From: Rhodeus uyekii
Taxonomy: Eukaryota; Chordata; Actinopteri; Cypriniformes; Acheilognathidae
Direction: 5' to 3'
Length of the DNA: 64,000 bases
NCBI GenBank assembly: GCA_037043235.1
Contig: JAWRVZ010000255.1
Location: 354,501-418,500, forward strand
Below the pieces are notes generated by a model, which saw only the letters and a list, made by a program, of their open reading frames with translations, searched no databases and was not told the origin of the DNA. The translations under genes and the position numbers were made by a program. Of the stretch, positions 21,301 through 32,323 are shown piece after piece. Numbering within the stretch: position 1 is the stretch's first letter; each line of letters begins with the position of its first letter.

Positions 21301-23726
21301 ATGGCAGCATCTCAACTCCTGGACGAGCGAGACAGCGGCGACTGTCATGTGATGGAGGACAGGACACGCCCCCAATCTGGACGGACACGCCCCTTTCCAG
21401 ACACGCCCAGTCGCAATCCGGTCGCCGACGATCCGAGCGACAGCAAGCCGACACGTTTGGCCCGGGGTTTCCGTAAAGCCTTGCGTAAAAATCAGGACTA
21501 TGTCCGCATCACCATCCCAAAGTCCGGCAGTTCCCGGCTGCCGTCGGAATGGTGGAAGACGGGAATCGCCTTCATCTGGGCCGGATTTAACCTCATCCTG
21601 ACGACCGTCATGATCACCGTCATCCACGAGAGAGTCCCGGATAAATCCGTCAGCCCGCCGTTACCGGACAAGTTCTTCGATTACGTGCCGCGGGCGGAGT
21701 GGGCGTTTTCCGTCACCGAGGTGAACGGGATGATCCTGGTGGGTCTGTGGTTCATCCAGTGGCTCTTCCTCAAGCACAGGTGAGTTAACGGCTAATCAGA
21801 CCCTCGAAAATTATATCAAAATTAGATTTATCGGTTTTCAAATGTAGAGTTATCGGTCAATTTTCATATCGATGCATCACTACTTCACCATATTTGATGC
21901 TCTTTGTGTGTAGATTGATAAATATGTGAATAAAAACCTAGATTAAATCAGTTCATCATATTAAGTGAGTTTGTCTCTTCAGATCGTTTGGATTAAACCG
22001 TTCCGTTCGTATGGATTTAATTTACAATCTCTTTACGAATATTTTGAAGCGAAGAAGAGAGATCTCTCAAATTTCATTAAAAATGTCTGTGTTTGTGATC
22101 CAATGATGAACGAAAGACTTCTGGGTTTGGAATTACATAAGGATGGTACAGTGGAGTTCACTTATCTCGAGTCATGGTTAACTCGCCAATACTATTATGT
22201 TGACGATTTTGAAGTGGAACCGCCAAACTCCCTATTTGTCTCAGTATTTTCTTGTTGGTTATGTCGATTCCTTAATGTCGCCGAAATCTAGTATCTCGAG
22301 CATAAATGAGACAAATTATCCACTTCACATGGGTATTTCGTGACTCATGAGCGTACCTCGTTCGCTGAGTTTGCGTTGCAGGTGGAGCGCGCGCTCACTT
22401 CAATGACCGTTCACGCACGTTGATCTGAGGGATAACACACTGCAGCTATTCTGTGTTTTTTTTCTTCTAAAAATTCTTGGAGGTGTTAAGAGAAAACTGG
22501 ACAATCAATCTCAAAGATGTGGACGATGCAGTGTTTCAGTGCTTCACAAATACACGAGCAACAAACCTTCCGTCAATGGTCCCTTGCTGATGGAGAAGAC
22601 GGACATTCTTGCTGCAAAGAATTTGACTTTACTTTAAAGCAAATCCGGGGTGGCTGAATCGTTTCAAAAAGAGGCACAACATTGTCTTTAAAGTGATTTG
22701 TGGAGAGAGCGCTGCGGTTAAACAGGATCAAGTGGATTCGTGGCTTAAGGCTCAAATGCGCAGTTCTGGATGAGACTCGGAACATTTCAGCCGATCGCTT
22801 CATCAAACAAATCGCGGCAACACTGTTGTGTAAAAAAACACCAAAAACACGAGCATCCTCTTTCTCATTTAATCTCATTTTTCTCATTTACATCAATACA
22901 TTTTAATTTCTTTCTTGAGGGTTGTCATCTTTGGGCTCTGACAGCTGCTGCTTCCACGGTCACTCTGACAGCTGCGCTGATTGGCTGTCTGACCTGTCAA
23001 TCATGCAAGAAAACGTGATTGGCTGTGCTGCCATGAGGGCGGGCTCTTCTCTTAAAGGGACGAGCGCAGTGCAGAGAGGAGAGAGGGAGAGACTGCTTTT
23101 CTTTTTGTTCTGATTCTGACTTGTATTTGTTTTCTTATTGCGTGAATTGCGGATTATCTGCATCTGAGGGTTATATGTGGGGAAATCGGTAATATAGTAT
23201 ATGGATTGGATGTTAATATATGTAATATGATGTATGGGTTATCTGGCGAAACGGTTATCTCGATGCTTTTTCCCGACCCCCGACGCCGTCGACATAACCG
23301 AACTCCACTGTATTTTTGTTTTTTGGGTGAAATAAACAATTTATTTTGTGTCAAAATAAAAGCTCTGTGGCTTAATGTTTAAAGTGAAGAAATCAAGAGA
23401 GCCATAAATAGTGTAGTGCTTTAGTACAGCAATAAATGTAAAGAATTACAGTCCCATGATGCATTGCAAAGAGCATAATCAAATTGAGAAACTTTTTAAT
23501 AAACTTAAAATATAATTTTAATAAAAAAATTTTTTTTATACATTTGGCAGATGCTTTTATTCAAATTCTTGCTTTCCCTGGGATCGAACCCATGACATTG
23601 GCGTCACAAACACCAACGCTCTACTGATTGAGCTACAGGAAAGCTATAATTATTATTTAATTTTAAAATTAATGAATACAAAATAATTAATTTAATATAT
23701 GTATATGTTAATTTATTAATTATTTT

Positions 23727-23765
<39 letters not shown>

Positions 23766-26700
23766 CACACACACATGTATATATGTTAATTTATTTTTTA
23801 TATAAATAATTATAGTAAATTGTATGCATTAAGTTGGCAAGTCTGCCATGATTCCATGTATCCTGTATTCCATGCAATTGCAAATACAAGCTCAACTCAA
23901 TCCCATGATTCCCTGTGTTGACAGAGCCATCGTGGGCCGCAGGTTCTTCTTCCTGCAGGGAATGTTGTATTTGTACCGTATGGTGACCATGTACGTCACA
24001 ACGCTTCCGGTTCCCAGCATGCACATGGACTGCGCGCCGAAGGTGAGTGATTCCCAACACAGTACAGACTCTCCGTATTAAAACACAGGCAAGAACAGAA
24101 GAATCACAGCATTGCCGATGCTCGTTAGTCTCATTCAAGTGTTGATTAAAAGAAATGCATGAAACTCGAGTAAAAAAAGGCTCTGTTCCTTCATTTCATA
24201 TATTGCATGTTCAGGTGTTCATGCAACAAACTGTGTCTGGAGGCCGTGGAAGTTTTGTGCAAATGATCAAAAGTGCCGGCGGTGGCTGGCAACTTTTTCT
24301 TTTCTTTTTGTTAAGACACTGGTGTGGAAAGTTCATTTCAATTTAAATTGTAGAAGAAAATGTTTTTTGTGTGTTTTTACCTCATGTTCGGTCTGCTTCT
24401 CTTGCCAGCTCTACGGTGATTCTCATGGCAAGATCAAGCGAGTTTTTCAGCTGGTGTCTGGAGGAGGATTGTCCATCACAGGCTCCCATCTCATGTGTGG
24501 AGACTTCCTGTACAGCGGCCACACAGTCATGCTGACCCTCACATTCCTCTTCATCCAGGAATGTGAGTATGAGGAAACCGTCAGTCTTTGTGAGGCTATT
24601 GGTGAACGTGATTGGGTCTGTTACGTTCACGCTGTTGTTCTTATGCATTGATCAAATGAAGGTTATGTAAATGTTACAAAATAAAGTACAGTAATACCTT
24701 GAGAAATGAGCGTCCTGACATACAAGTATGAATTTGCTTTGAGATACGAGTAAATATTTGAGATACGAGCAGCTGACAGACACACTCGGAGCATCACTCG
24801 TTCATTGCGTGTGTTCATCACCTAAAATAAAAGTGTTCACAGGAGCAAAAACAGCAGTCGAGAGAAGATCGAGCGCGTGTGTGTGTATTGCGTGCAGATG
24901 AGGATTAAAGCGATTAAACTGCAATTAAAAACATGTTTTTTCCATTATTAGCACTAATAAGGGAGTTTTTTAGAGGACCGGAACGGATCATTTTTTCCCC
25001 TATTATTTCTTATGGGGAAAAAATGATTTAAGATACGAGCAACTTGAGTTACGAGCTCGTCCTGGAGTGGATTATGCTCGTATCTCAAGGCATTACTGTA
25101 TATAGAACAGTCTTATAACATTAAACTTTGATATACTTTTTTTTAATGTTGAGAACCATGTTCTCGTCCTTATGCTGTTCATTTTCTGAATGTTTAGCAG
25201 ACAATATTTATATTTTGATTAATGTTAATGGGAAATGTTCTCTTTCGCTGTGGTTCACTCGCATTGCTGGGACTAACTCAACCTCACACTGCCTTTCATG
25301 AAAAAACGAATGTTCTTCTGAATACTGAAGCCTGATTGGTTCACTTCTGTGCACCTGATGAGACAAATGCCTATTATGTCATGCTGAAAGCAATTTTTCT
25401 CCCAGACCCTGCTGTTTTCAAAGAGCTGCCCTGCCGACATCGCTCTACGCGCTACTGAGACTTTGATCAGCCACATTATGGCCAGTTTGTAGGAGCTCAA
25501 GAACCACCTACGGTTCAATTTCACTGAGATCAACGACGCAGACAAAACGGCTCTCCTCAACTTCCCCGTTTCTCCCATGAAGCTGTTTGGCTTTCCTGTA
25601 GTTCATCCAGTAGAGAGCAGCGCTTGCAACATCAAGGTCATGGGTTCGATCCCCAGTGAAAGCAAGAACTGATTAGAATATCAACGTGTTTCTTGAATGC
25701 AATGCACGTCGCTTTGGATAAAAGCGTTTGCCAAATGCATAAATGTAAACCGCTTTGCAGAACGCTTCAGCCCAGATGTTGCCGGAAGCTATGCGCCACT
25801 TGTTGAGATTAAGTCTCCGGAGTCCTGTCGATCAGCAGCTCTTTAAACCGGTGTCAGCCTCAGCCCAAAGCAAAGAGATCAGACAACACCTCCACAGTGC
25901 CAAGCTGGTCTTTCCAGAAATGGCCACAGCCAAAGCAGTCCTGATGCGTCATAAAAACCAGAGTCCTGCGAGCATCGATCCCTCGTCAGAGTGTGGCGAA
26001 CTCATGGCGCTCCAGCCCCTTTCCACACAAAGCCGGGCTTGAGAAGCCATTCTGGATGTGTCAGAATAGTTCAACATTGGGATTGTCAGCTCCCGCCACA
26101 GCTGCTACTTCCTCGTTCCAAAGGAGGACGGTGGCCTCAGGCCCATCCTCGACTGAGATGCCTGAACCGCACCCTAATGAGACGCCGTTCAGAGTGTTCA
26201 CTGAAACATCCTCTGTAGATTTGCCCAGGGCATTGGTTTCTGTCAGTGGATATGAAACACCCTTCCAGACACGCATCATCACAGAATGTTCTCGGAATGT
26301 TTGATGTTCTTCAGTAACAATAGAATGTTCGTTCTCATAACATTTTCAAAATTCTGCAATGGAATGACTAAGAAACGTTCTTTATACATTAAAAAATGGG
26401 TTGGCCAATGATGAACTGTCTTCAGACGATTGATCTTATTTTTTAAAAAAAACTAAGGTGTATTATCATTTTTACTTTATTTTTGTGTGGATCTCCCAGT
26501 TAGTTCTCATTCATAGTTTTATCCAAAACGACTTGCATTGTATTCAAGAAACACATCGACATTCTAATCTGTTCTTTCTTTCCCTGGGAATCAAACCCAT
26601 GACTTTGTTGCAAGCGCTGCTCTCAACTGTTAGAGACAGAAAAGTTTCAATGTTTGTTATATTTTTGTTACATTTGTAGGTTACTAAAAATGTAACTTGT

Positions 26701-28397
26701 TGTGTAAAATAAGGATAGTCTCCTAATATTCAGGTCACTGAATCTAATCAAATCGATATCTTGTCATGTGTATTTTTTATTTTTTTGCGGTGTATTTTGT
26801 TCTGAGAGCTTGTGTGACAGTTCTTTCTGCTTTTGTAAGGTTTTATTTGTAAGATTATTGTGTTGTGTCGTAGACTCGCCCCGCTCGACTCTCTACCGTT
26901 GCTATCATGTCATCTGCTGGTTGCTAAGCGCGGTGGGCGTGGTCTGTATCCTGATAGCGCATGAGCATTACAGTGTGGATGTAGTAGTGGCGTATTTCAT
27001 CACCTCGCGTCTCTTCTACTGGTACCACACCATGGCCAACAACCAGGTAAAACTACATATTCTATATCCTAATACAGCTTTAATCACAGGAATAAATGAC
27101 ACTTTACTATATATTCACATAGAAAACAGCTGTTTTACACTGATATAATATTACACTGTTTTACTGTATTTATCATCTAATAAATTCAGCTTTAATCACA
27201 GGAATAAATGACACTTTACTATATATTCACATAGAAAACCGCTGTTTTACACTGATATAATATTACACTATTTTACTGTATTTATCATCTAATAAATTCA
27301 GCTTTAATCACAGGAATAAATTACACTTTACTATATATTCACATAGAAAACAGCTGTTTTACACTGATATAATATTACACTGTTTTACTGTATTAAACAT
27401 CTAATAAATTCAGCTTTAATCACAGGAATAAATGACACTTTACTATATATTCACATAGAAAACAGCTGTTTTACACTGATATAATATTACACTGTTTTAC
27501 TGTATTAAACATCTAATAAATTCAGCTTTAATCACAGGAATAAATTACACTTTACTATATATTCACATAGAAAACAGCTGTTTTACACTGATATAATATT
27601 ACACTGTTTTACTGTATTAAACATCTAATAAATTCAGCTTTAATCACAGGAATAAATTACACTTTACTATATATTCACATAGAAAACAGCTGTTTTACAC
27701 TGATATAATATTACACTGTTTTACTGTATTAAACATCTAATAAATTCAGCTTTAATCACAGGAATAAATGACACTTTACTATATATTCACATAGAAAACA
27801 GCTGTTTTACACTGATATAATATTACACTATTTTACTGTATTTATCATCTAATAAATTCAGCTTTAATCACAGGAATAAATGACACTTTACTATATATTC
27901 ACATAGAAAACAGCTGTTTTACTGTATTTATCATCTAATAAATTCAGCTTTAATCACAGGAATTAATGACACTTTACTATATATTAATAAACTTATTTTA
28001 AATTAATATTTCACAATTTTTACTGTATTTTTGATCAAATACTTGCAACCTTGGTGAGCAAAAGAGACTCTTATCATAGTCGACAACCGCTAAAACAAAA
28101 CCTCATATTTTACATTAATGCTGACAAACAGGTTCTGATAAACAATGACGTACTGTATGCTAAATTGGACCAAAATAACCACCACTTTTTGGATTCTCTT
28201 ATGATTTGTAGGCCTTGAGAGAATCTCCTCACAACTACCTGAGCAGAACGTGGTGGAACCTGGCGTTTAACTTCCTGGAGAAGAACGTTAAGACCACGGT
28301 TCCCTGCTCGTTCTCATGGCCCGTGTCGCTTCCGTCCGCGTGCTTCAAGAACCCATGCAAGAGCTACTCAAAAGTGCAGAGCACACGGGATGAATGA
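21301..28397 (+). CDS. sgms2: sphingomyelin synthase 2-type (phosphatidylcholine:ceramide cholinephosphotransferase)
   Basis: Five coding exons join in frame: 21301-21779, 23925-24042, 24409-24562, 26874-27046, 28212-28397 (369 aa; human SMS2 is 365). The enzyme moves phosphocholine from phosphatidylcholine to ceramide, making sphingomyelin and diacylglycerol at Golgi/plasma membranes. It has a hydrophilic N-terminus without a SAM domain (which separates SMS2 from SMS1) and six membrane segments, the first in WWKTGIAFIWAGFNLILTTV. Family motifs are PPLPDKFFDYVPR, YRMVTMYVTTLPVP, SGGGLSITGSH and CGDFLYSGHTVMLTL (catalytic His), then AHEHYSVDVVVAYF (catalytic His and Asp). The C-terminal tail keeps cysteines in PCSFSWP, ACFKNPC, the palmitoylation region. 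The start ATG lies 11 nt into its exon; an upstream ATG at 21294 is out of frame. 5' untranslated exons must lie upstream, possibly near 14.9 kb. Introns are loaded with transposons and satellites. Confidence 0.95.
22149..23310 (+). mobile_element. pogo/Tigger-type transposon with transposase remnant
   Basis: Ends CAGTGGAGTTCACTTATCTC (22149) and the complement of CAGTGGAGTTCGGTTATGTC (ending 23310), both flanked by TA. The plus strand holds a degenerate transposase N-terminal region (see 22490-22775). It is distinct from the GGTTTACGAG family because the termini differ. Confidence 0.8.
22490..22775 (+). pseudogene. Tigger/jerky-like transposase, CENP-B-type HTH fragment
   Basis: Translation contains LKDVDDAVFQCFTNTRA, LPSMVPLLMEKTDILAAKN, and after an in-frame break SGWLNRFKKRHNIVFKVICG then SAAVKQDQVDSWL. 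This matches the Tc5/CENP-B helix-turn-helix region of pogo-superfamily transposases. The catalytic DDE domain is gone. Confidence 0.75.
23539..23646 (-). mobile_element. tRNA-derived SINE copy 2 (internally deleted)
   Basis: Minus-strand copy: CATTTGGCAGATGCTTTTAT, then GCTTTCCCTGGGATCGAACC (B-box complement), CTCTACTGATTGAGC and ACAGGAAAGC. Confidence 0.7.
24689..25098. mobile_element. Tigger-like MITE, subfamily 2 (copy C, 410 bp)
   Basis: Ends CAGTAATACCTTGAGAAATG and complement CAGTAATGCCTTGAGATACG, flanked by TA. The interior includes CTAATAAGGGAGTTTTTTAG and TTCTTATGGGGAAAAAATGA, shared in reverse with copy D (about 29717-30276). Lies in sgms2 intron after exon 24409-24562. Confidence 0.8.
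25390..26280 (+). mobile_element. DIRS-like retroelement fragment split by a SINE
   Basis: At about 26103-26220 the plus strand reads YFLVPKEDGGLRPILD, RCLNRTLMRR and a PFRVFT-like block in frames interrupted by single stops and shifts. This matches the N-terminal reverse transcriptase motif of DIRS-type elements. Upstream sequence (25420-25590 and 25755-26050) fits the preceding linker region. A SINE sits at 25608-25748. No tyrosine recombinase part is present. Confidence 0.6.
25608..25748 (+). mobile_element. tRNA-derived SINE copy 3 (full structure)
   Basis: Head AGTAGAGAGCAGCGCTTGC, B-box GGTTCGATCCCC near 25643, body GCAAGAACTGATTAGAATAT and tail TCGCTTTGGATAAAAGCG, ending CAAATGCATAAATGTAA. 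This is the most complete copy, and its orientation defines the family strand. Confidence 0.8.
26508..26646 (-). mobile_element. tRNA-derived SINE copy 4
   Basis: Minus-strand copy: TTATCCAAAACGACTTGCAT, CATTCTAATCTGTTCTTTC, CCTGGGAATCAAACCCATGA (B-box complement) and a degenerate end. Confidence 0.75.
27054..27990 (-). repeat. 112-bp satellite array 2 (about 8 copies, minus orientation)
   Basis: Reverse complement of array 1, starting about 8-30 nt after the splice donor of sgms2 exon 26874-27046. Copies differ by interspersed variants (TATTTATCATC versus TATTAAACATC, AATGACAC versus AATTACAC). The right edge (TTTTTGATCAAATACTTGCA, AGCAAAAGAGACTC) is the dispersed-repeat flank that also bounds arrays 1 and 3. 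Confidence 0.93.
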
Positions 28398-28746
28398 CAC
28401 GCTCCGTATCAAACTGTATGTTGGCTAACAAAGTCACACAGTAGAAACGTTCACCACAAAGCACTATATGTGCGACTTTAGATCCTGTTTACTTGAAGTG
28501 CAGCACTTCAGCCCGTCTGAGAGCTTTACATGCTGTCAAAGAAAGAAAATGTGGAGTTTATATCTGTATCATCATGTGGCGTTCTTCTGAAGAGATCAGC
28601 GCTTTCAGTGTTTGTTCCTGATAGTATTTTTTCCACATCGAACTCGGTTTATTTTAAAGGTGTTTCTCAATGAAGGATTTAAGTTGTGTAGTTTTTAGTT
28701 CATGTTTGTTGCCTTGTGAAAGAAATGTTTTATTTGTTTTATGCAA

Positions 28747-28752
28747 AATAAA
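28747..28752 (+). terminator. polyadenylation signal AATAAA of sgms2
   Basis: Canonical hexamer about 350 bp after the sgms2 stop codon, preceded by a 3'UTR without competing AATAAA. Confidence 0.6.
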
Positions 28753-29716
28753 TACTATTTTCTTAAGTTCCAGAACACCGTTTTATTTAACAGATTACAC
28801 TTTCTATTGTTTGTTGTTTACTTGTTCTTATGCATCTTTATTATGATACTTATTTTTCTAGTTTAGTGCAGTTTAAATTAAGAAATGCTGATTCGTGAGG
28901 AAATACACTGAGCCTATGCCTCGGTGATAAACAAGTTAAACGTCGATAAGGTCTGAACATTTGCGCTTAATTTGTTAACATGCATGTTACATTTTGCAGG
29001 TTTTTTTGTACAGGTGAAGTCAGATTTTTTTTTTAAACGCATAACTTCACACTCTACTCTAGACTTAATGCCCAAAGATCTAATGTCTATCCGTTTTGGC
29101 ATTAGAGCATCTTCGTCAAACATCATTGTGAAGATATTCTGCGTTTGATGGAACATGTTATACAATTGAATGAGTTTTATTATAAGCTATAATACTTTGA
29201 GCTCCCAGAGTTTGAAAGCTTAAGCTTTAATTAAAGCTCAAATGAGGAAAGTTGACATTCTGCACAGGGACATTTAGATATTTGTACTGGAAAATGACAA
29301 AGACAGAAAATACAATGCAATTCAGTACGACAAGAAAAATAAACACACATGCGTATGAATGTCTATTTGATGTATTTGTTCTCCCCTATTTACTAATTCT
29401 ATTAGTTTTCTTTTTATTGGCCTGTCATTAAGCTCTGATTCTGAAACAGCGCCTCCTTGTGGCAGGTTATAGCAGTCATTCACTCGACTGTGCAGCTCTG
29501 ATGTTCAATCCATTAAGCTCAAATAAAAGCCTCACAACGCTAAATGTGCTCAGTTTTCTGATGATATAATTCACATATTAAAGTGTAACAAATTCAATGT
29601 AATAATAAGGCTAACTGAGTTGTTTGAGTCGAGTAAATGGTGCTTTAATTATTTCCTTATATTTATTTTGCATGTCCTCATGTATGTTAATTTAATGTGT
29701 TAGTAAATGGACTTCC

Positions 29717-30276
29717 GTAGACGTATGATTTGAGATACGAGCATATCAATCGATCATAGAGATTGAAACATTGCAACATGTGACTGGAAATAAAGTGAGA
29801 TTTTTTTTGTTTGTTGATCACGTCTTTCTGAGAGAACAATCCCTCGTGGATCTTGTTCACAGCAGCGCCATCTTTGTTTTGTTTATTAACGGGAATAAAA
29901 GCAAGATCTCAAATCATTTTCCCCATAAGAAATAACAGGAAAAAATTTATCCATTCTGTCCCTCTAAAAAACTCCCTTGTTAGTGATAATAATGAAAAAA
30001 AAAACATGTTTTTAATTACTATAGAGACACACACACACACAAATTATACTATATAAGGATTCCTGTGAAGATAAAATGTGGTTTAATTATGAGTTCTTAC
30101 CTTTGAGACAGACGATACAGTAACGGCTAATGGTGGCATGTGCGGAGGAGGAGGAGGAGGAGGGATTTACGCAAGCACAATACGGAAGACTCGCGGGAGA
30201 TGCGCACAGAAGTCGACGAACACGTGAAGTGAACGAGTGAGGAAGCGCAGGCTGCTCGTATCTCAAGGTATTACTG
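29717..30276. mobile_element. Tigger-like MITE, subfamily 2 (copy D)
   Basis: Right end GCTCGTATCTCAAGGTATTACTG ends at 30276, followed by TA. The left end near 29717 is decayed (GATTTGAGATACGAGC). The interior carries TTCCCCATAAGAAATAACAG and CTAAAAAACTCCCTTGTTAG, the reverse complement of copy C. Confidence 0.7.
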
Positions 30277-31060
30277 TACATTTCTTCAGTGGGTTGTACT
30301 GTAATTTAATATTTCAATGTCTTCCTGATGAATCTTTTAACTTCAGTAAACAAAAATCTTCAGAAAATATGAGCTGTGGAAAACTATGAGGACTATGAGC
30401 AATTCTTATTCATTTTTTTTCACCTAATGCCATTGAAAACACAGTCCATCCCTCACAGCCTCGCTTTCAAACCGGCACGGCTCTGAATCTATTCGCAAAA
30501 CTACTTTTGTGATTGCACTCTTGAGCGCCTCAAAGGTTTCTATTTACAATGCGTTTCAGTGTTGAACAATGTAGCCAAAACATCACAAACTGTTGATTTC
30601 CTGGCCAATCAGACGTGTTTAGGTTACAATGCCATTGTTTTTGTCCAATGCATAGTTCTGCACACTCGCAAGTCCTCTCGTTATGATTTAACTTTTGCAC
30701 ATAGACATATAAATAGGCTAAAAACAAATTCATTGTATACTTTGTGCGATCGCAATGAGTTGAAATGAGTGACAGCTGTCTAGTGATTTTAAAGGGAGAG
30801 GTATTTTGCATGCTGTCTATGCGATTATATAATCCATTCAGAATTTGAATAGAGCTTTTGTTTTGCTGCATTAGGTAAGGCAATGGTAATTATTCAAAGT
30901 AGCTGCCATGCTAAATCAAAAACACTGTATGCTTTTTCTGTTAAAATTATTGTGGTTTGTGAACAGACACTTTTAATAAATCATTTATCCAGAGTATTTA
31001 TGCTGGGACATGTAAGTTATTGATAGGTGACGCGTAACTATTTCATAAAACTCTATTTAA

Positions 31061-32323
31061 AGGGTTTGTTCAGCCAAAAATGAAGGTGTATATGACTTTC
31101 TTCTTTCAGCCAAACACAATCCTTAGGGGTGAAGTTTTCCCAACCTTCTGAAACTTAAGAAAATTACTTTATCTTTTTGTAAGGATTACTTAAGGAAAAT
31201 TATAAGGGTCAATGATATTTCAGCTAAAGAAACCCTTGATTAGATCAACATAAAATCTCCTGGCTCTTCCAAACTTTATAACGGGAATGAATGGCACCTG
31301 GGGGATAACAAAGGCCTTCTGGAGAGAAGCCATGCGGTTCTGTGAGAAAAATATCCAGATTTATAACTTTATAAACTATAATCACTGGCTTCTGGTAACG
31401 GCCGTATTTACATTTACGCATTTATCAGACACTTTTATCCAAAGCACTTACATTGCATTCAAGAAACACATTGATATTCTAATCAGATCTCGCCGTCCCT
31501 GGGAATCGAACCCATGACCTTGATGTTGCAAGCGCCACTCTCTACTGATTGAGACACAGGAAAGCTGTATGTGAGTAGTTCCGGCGGAAGAGTGACCTCT
31601 GACCTCACACATGACGTATTGATGAATGCGGCAGCGCAAGGGATAAAACAAAACAATACATAAATTAGGTCTAAAATTAGAAGAAAAAAAATGTCTTGAG
31701 TTTGTCGCCCAGCTCTATTTGTTGGAACCGTGAGAGGCGTCTGATCTCACCCAAGCTTACACTGCTCCTACATCCTTGGGTCAGAGGTCACTCTCCCTCC
31801 AGAACTCAACTCACGCACGGCTGTTACTAGAAACCAGTGATTATAGGTCCTAAAGTTATACGTATAGTCATGAATCTAGGAACTAGCCATCAGGGTGGTT
31901 TCCTGAGAACGAAATGTTCCCCTAGCACCATTTTCCCGGTTGCATTCATACCAGCAGTAGGACTCTGAGGGATGTAAGCCGTGCTTGTTGTTGTTCATTT
32001 AAACTAAGAACAGCAGAGTCTGAGTACACAGAGCTATAATTCTCCATCTTCATTAGTTTAGGATCCTTTTAACAGTCCTGTCGAATACACAATTAGATAG
32101 AGCTGTTATACAAAGAAAGAAGAGCGTATACGAAAAAGTAGTAGCGTTTGCCATATAGTTGATGCCTAATGTTCAGAGCAGAAATCCATGATAATGTTTT
32201 ACTTTTGTGGAGTAAATTTTATTAACTGCCATTATAAAGCTTGGAAATTGGCCATTTTTTATATAACTGATTGTTTTGGCTGAAAGAAGAAATTCATATA
32301 TATTTTTTGGCTGAACTAACCCT
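31061..32323. mobile_element. TTAA-flanked foldback element
   Basis: TTAA at 31057-31060 and 32324-32327 bracket inverted ends AGGGTTTGTTCAGCCAAAAA and the complement of AGGGTTAGTTCAGCCAAAAA. Further inward the arms stay complementary (CTATAATCACTGGCTTCTGG versus CCAGTGATTATAGG near 31375 and 31840), so it can fold into a long hairpin. A SINE interrupts the left arm. The AGGGNTAGTTCANCC terminus is very common in fish genomes. Confidence 0.7.
31408..31568 (-). mobile_element. tRNA-derived SINE copy 5
   Basis: Minus-strand copy inside the foldback element: TTTATCAGACACTTTTATCC, AAGAAACACATTGATATTCT, CCCTGGGAATCGAACCCATG (B-box complement), CTCTACTGATTGAGAC. Confidence 0.8.

Noticed and set aside
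21965..22291. 109-codon frame between sgms2 exons
   Set aside because: It runs across the left terminus of the pogo-type element at 22149, has no recognised motif and no suitable splice sites in frame with sgms2.
25600..25680. tRNA gene (GGTTCGATCCCC B-box)
   Set aside because: The sequence cannot be folded into a full cloverleaf by eye, and near-identical copies with the same 3' body and tail occur about ten times; it is the head of a SINE.
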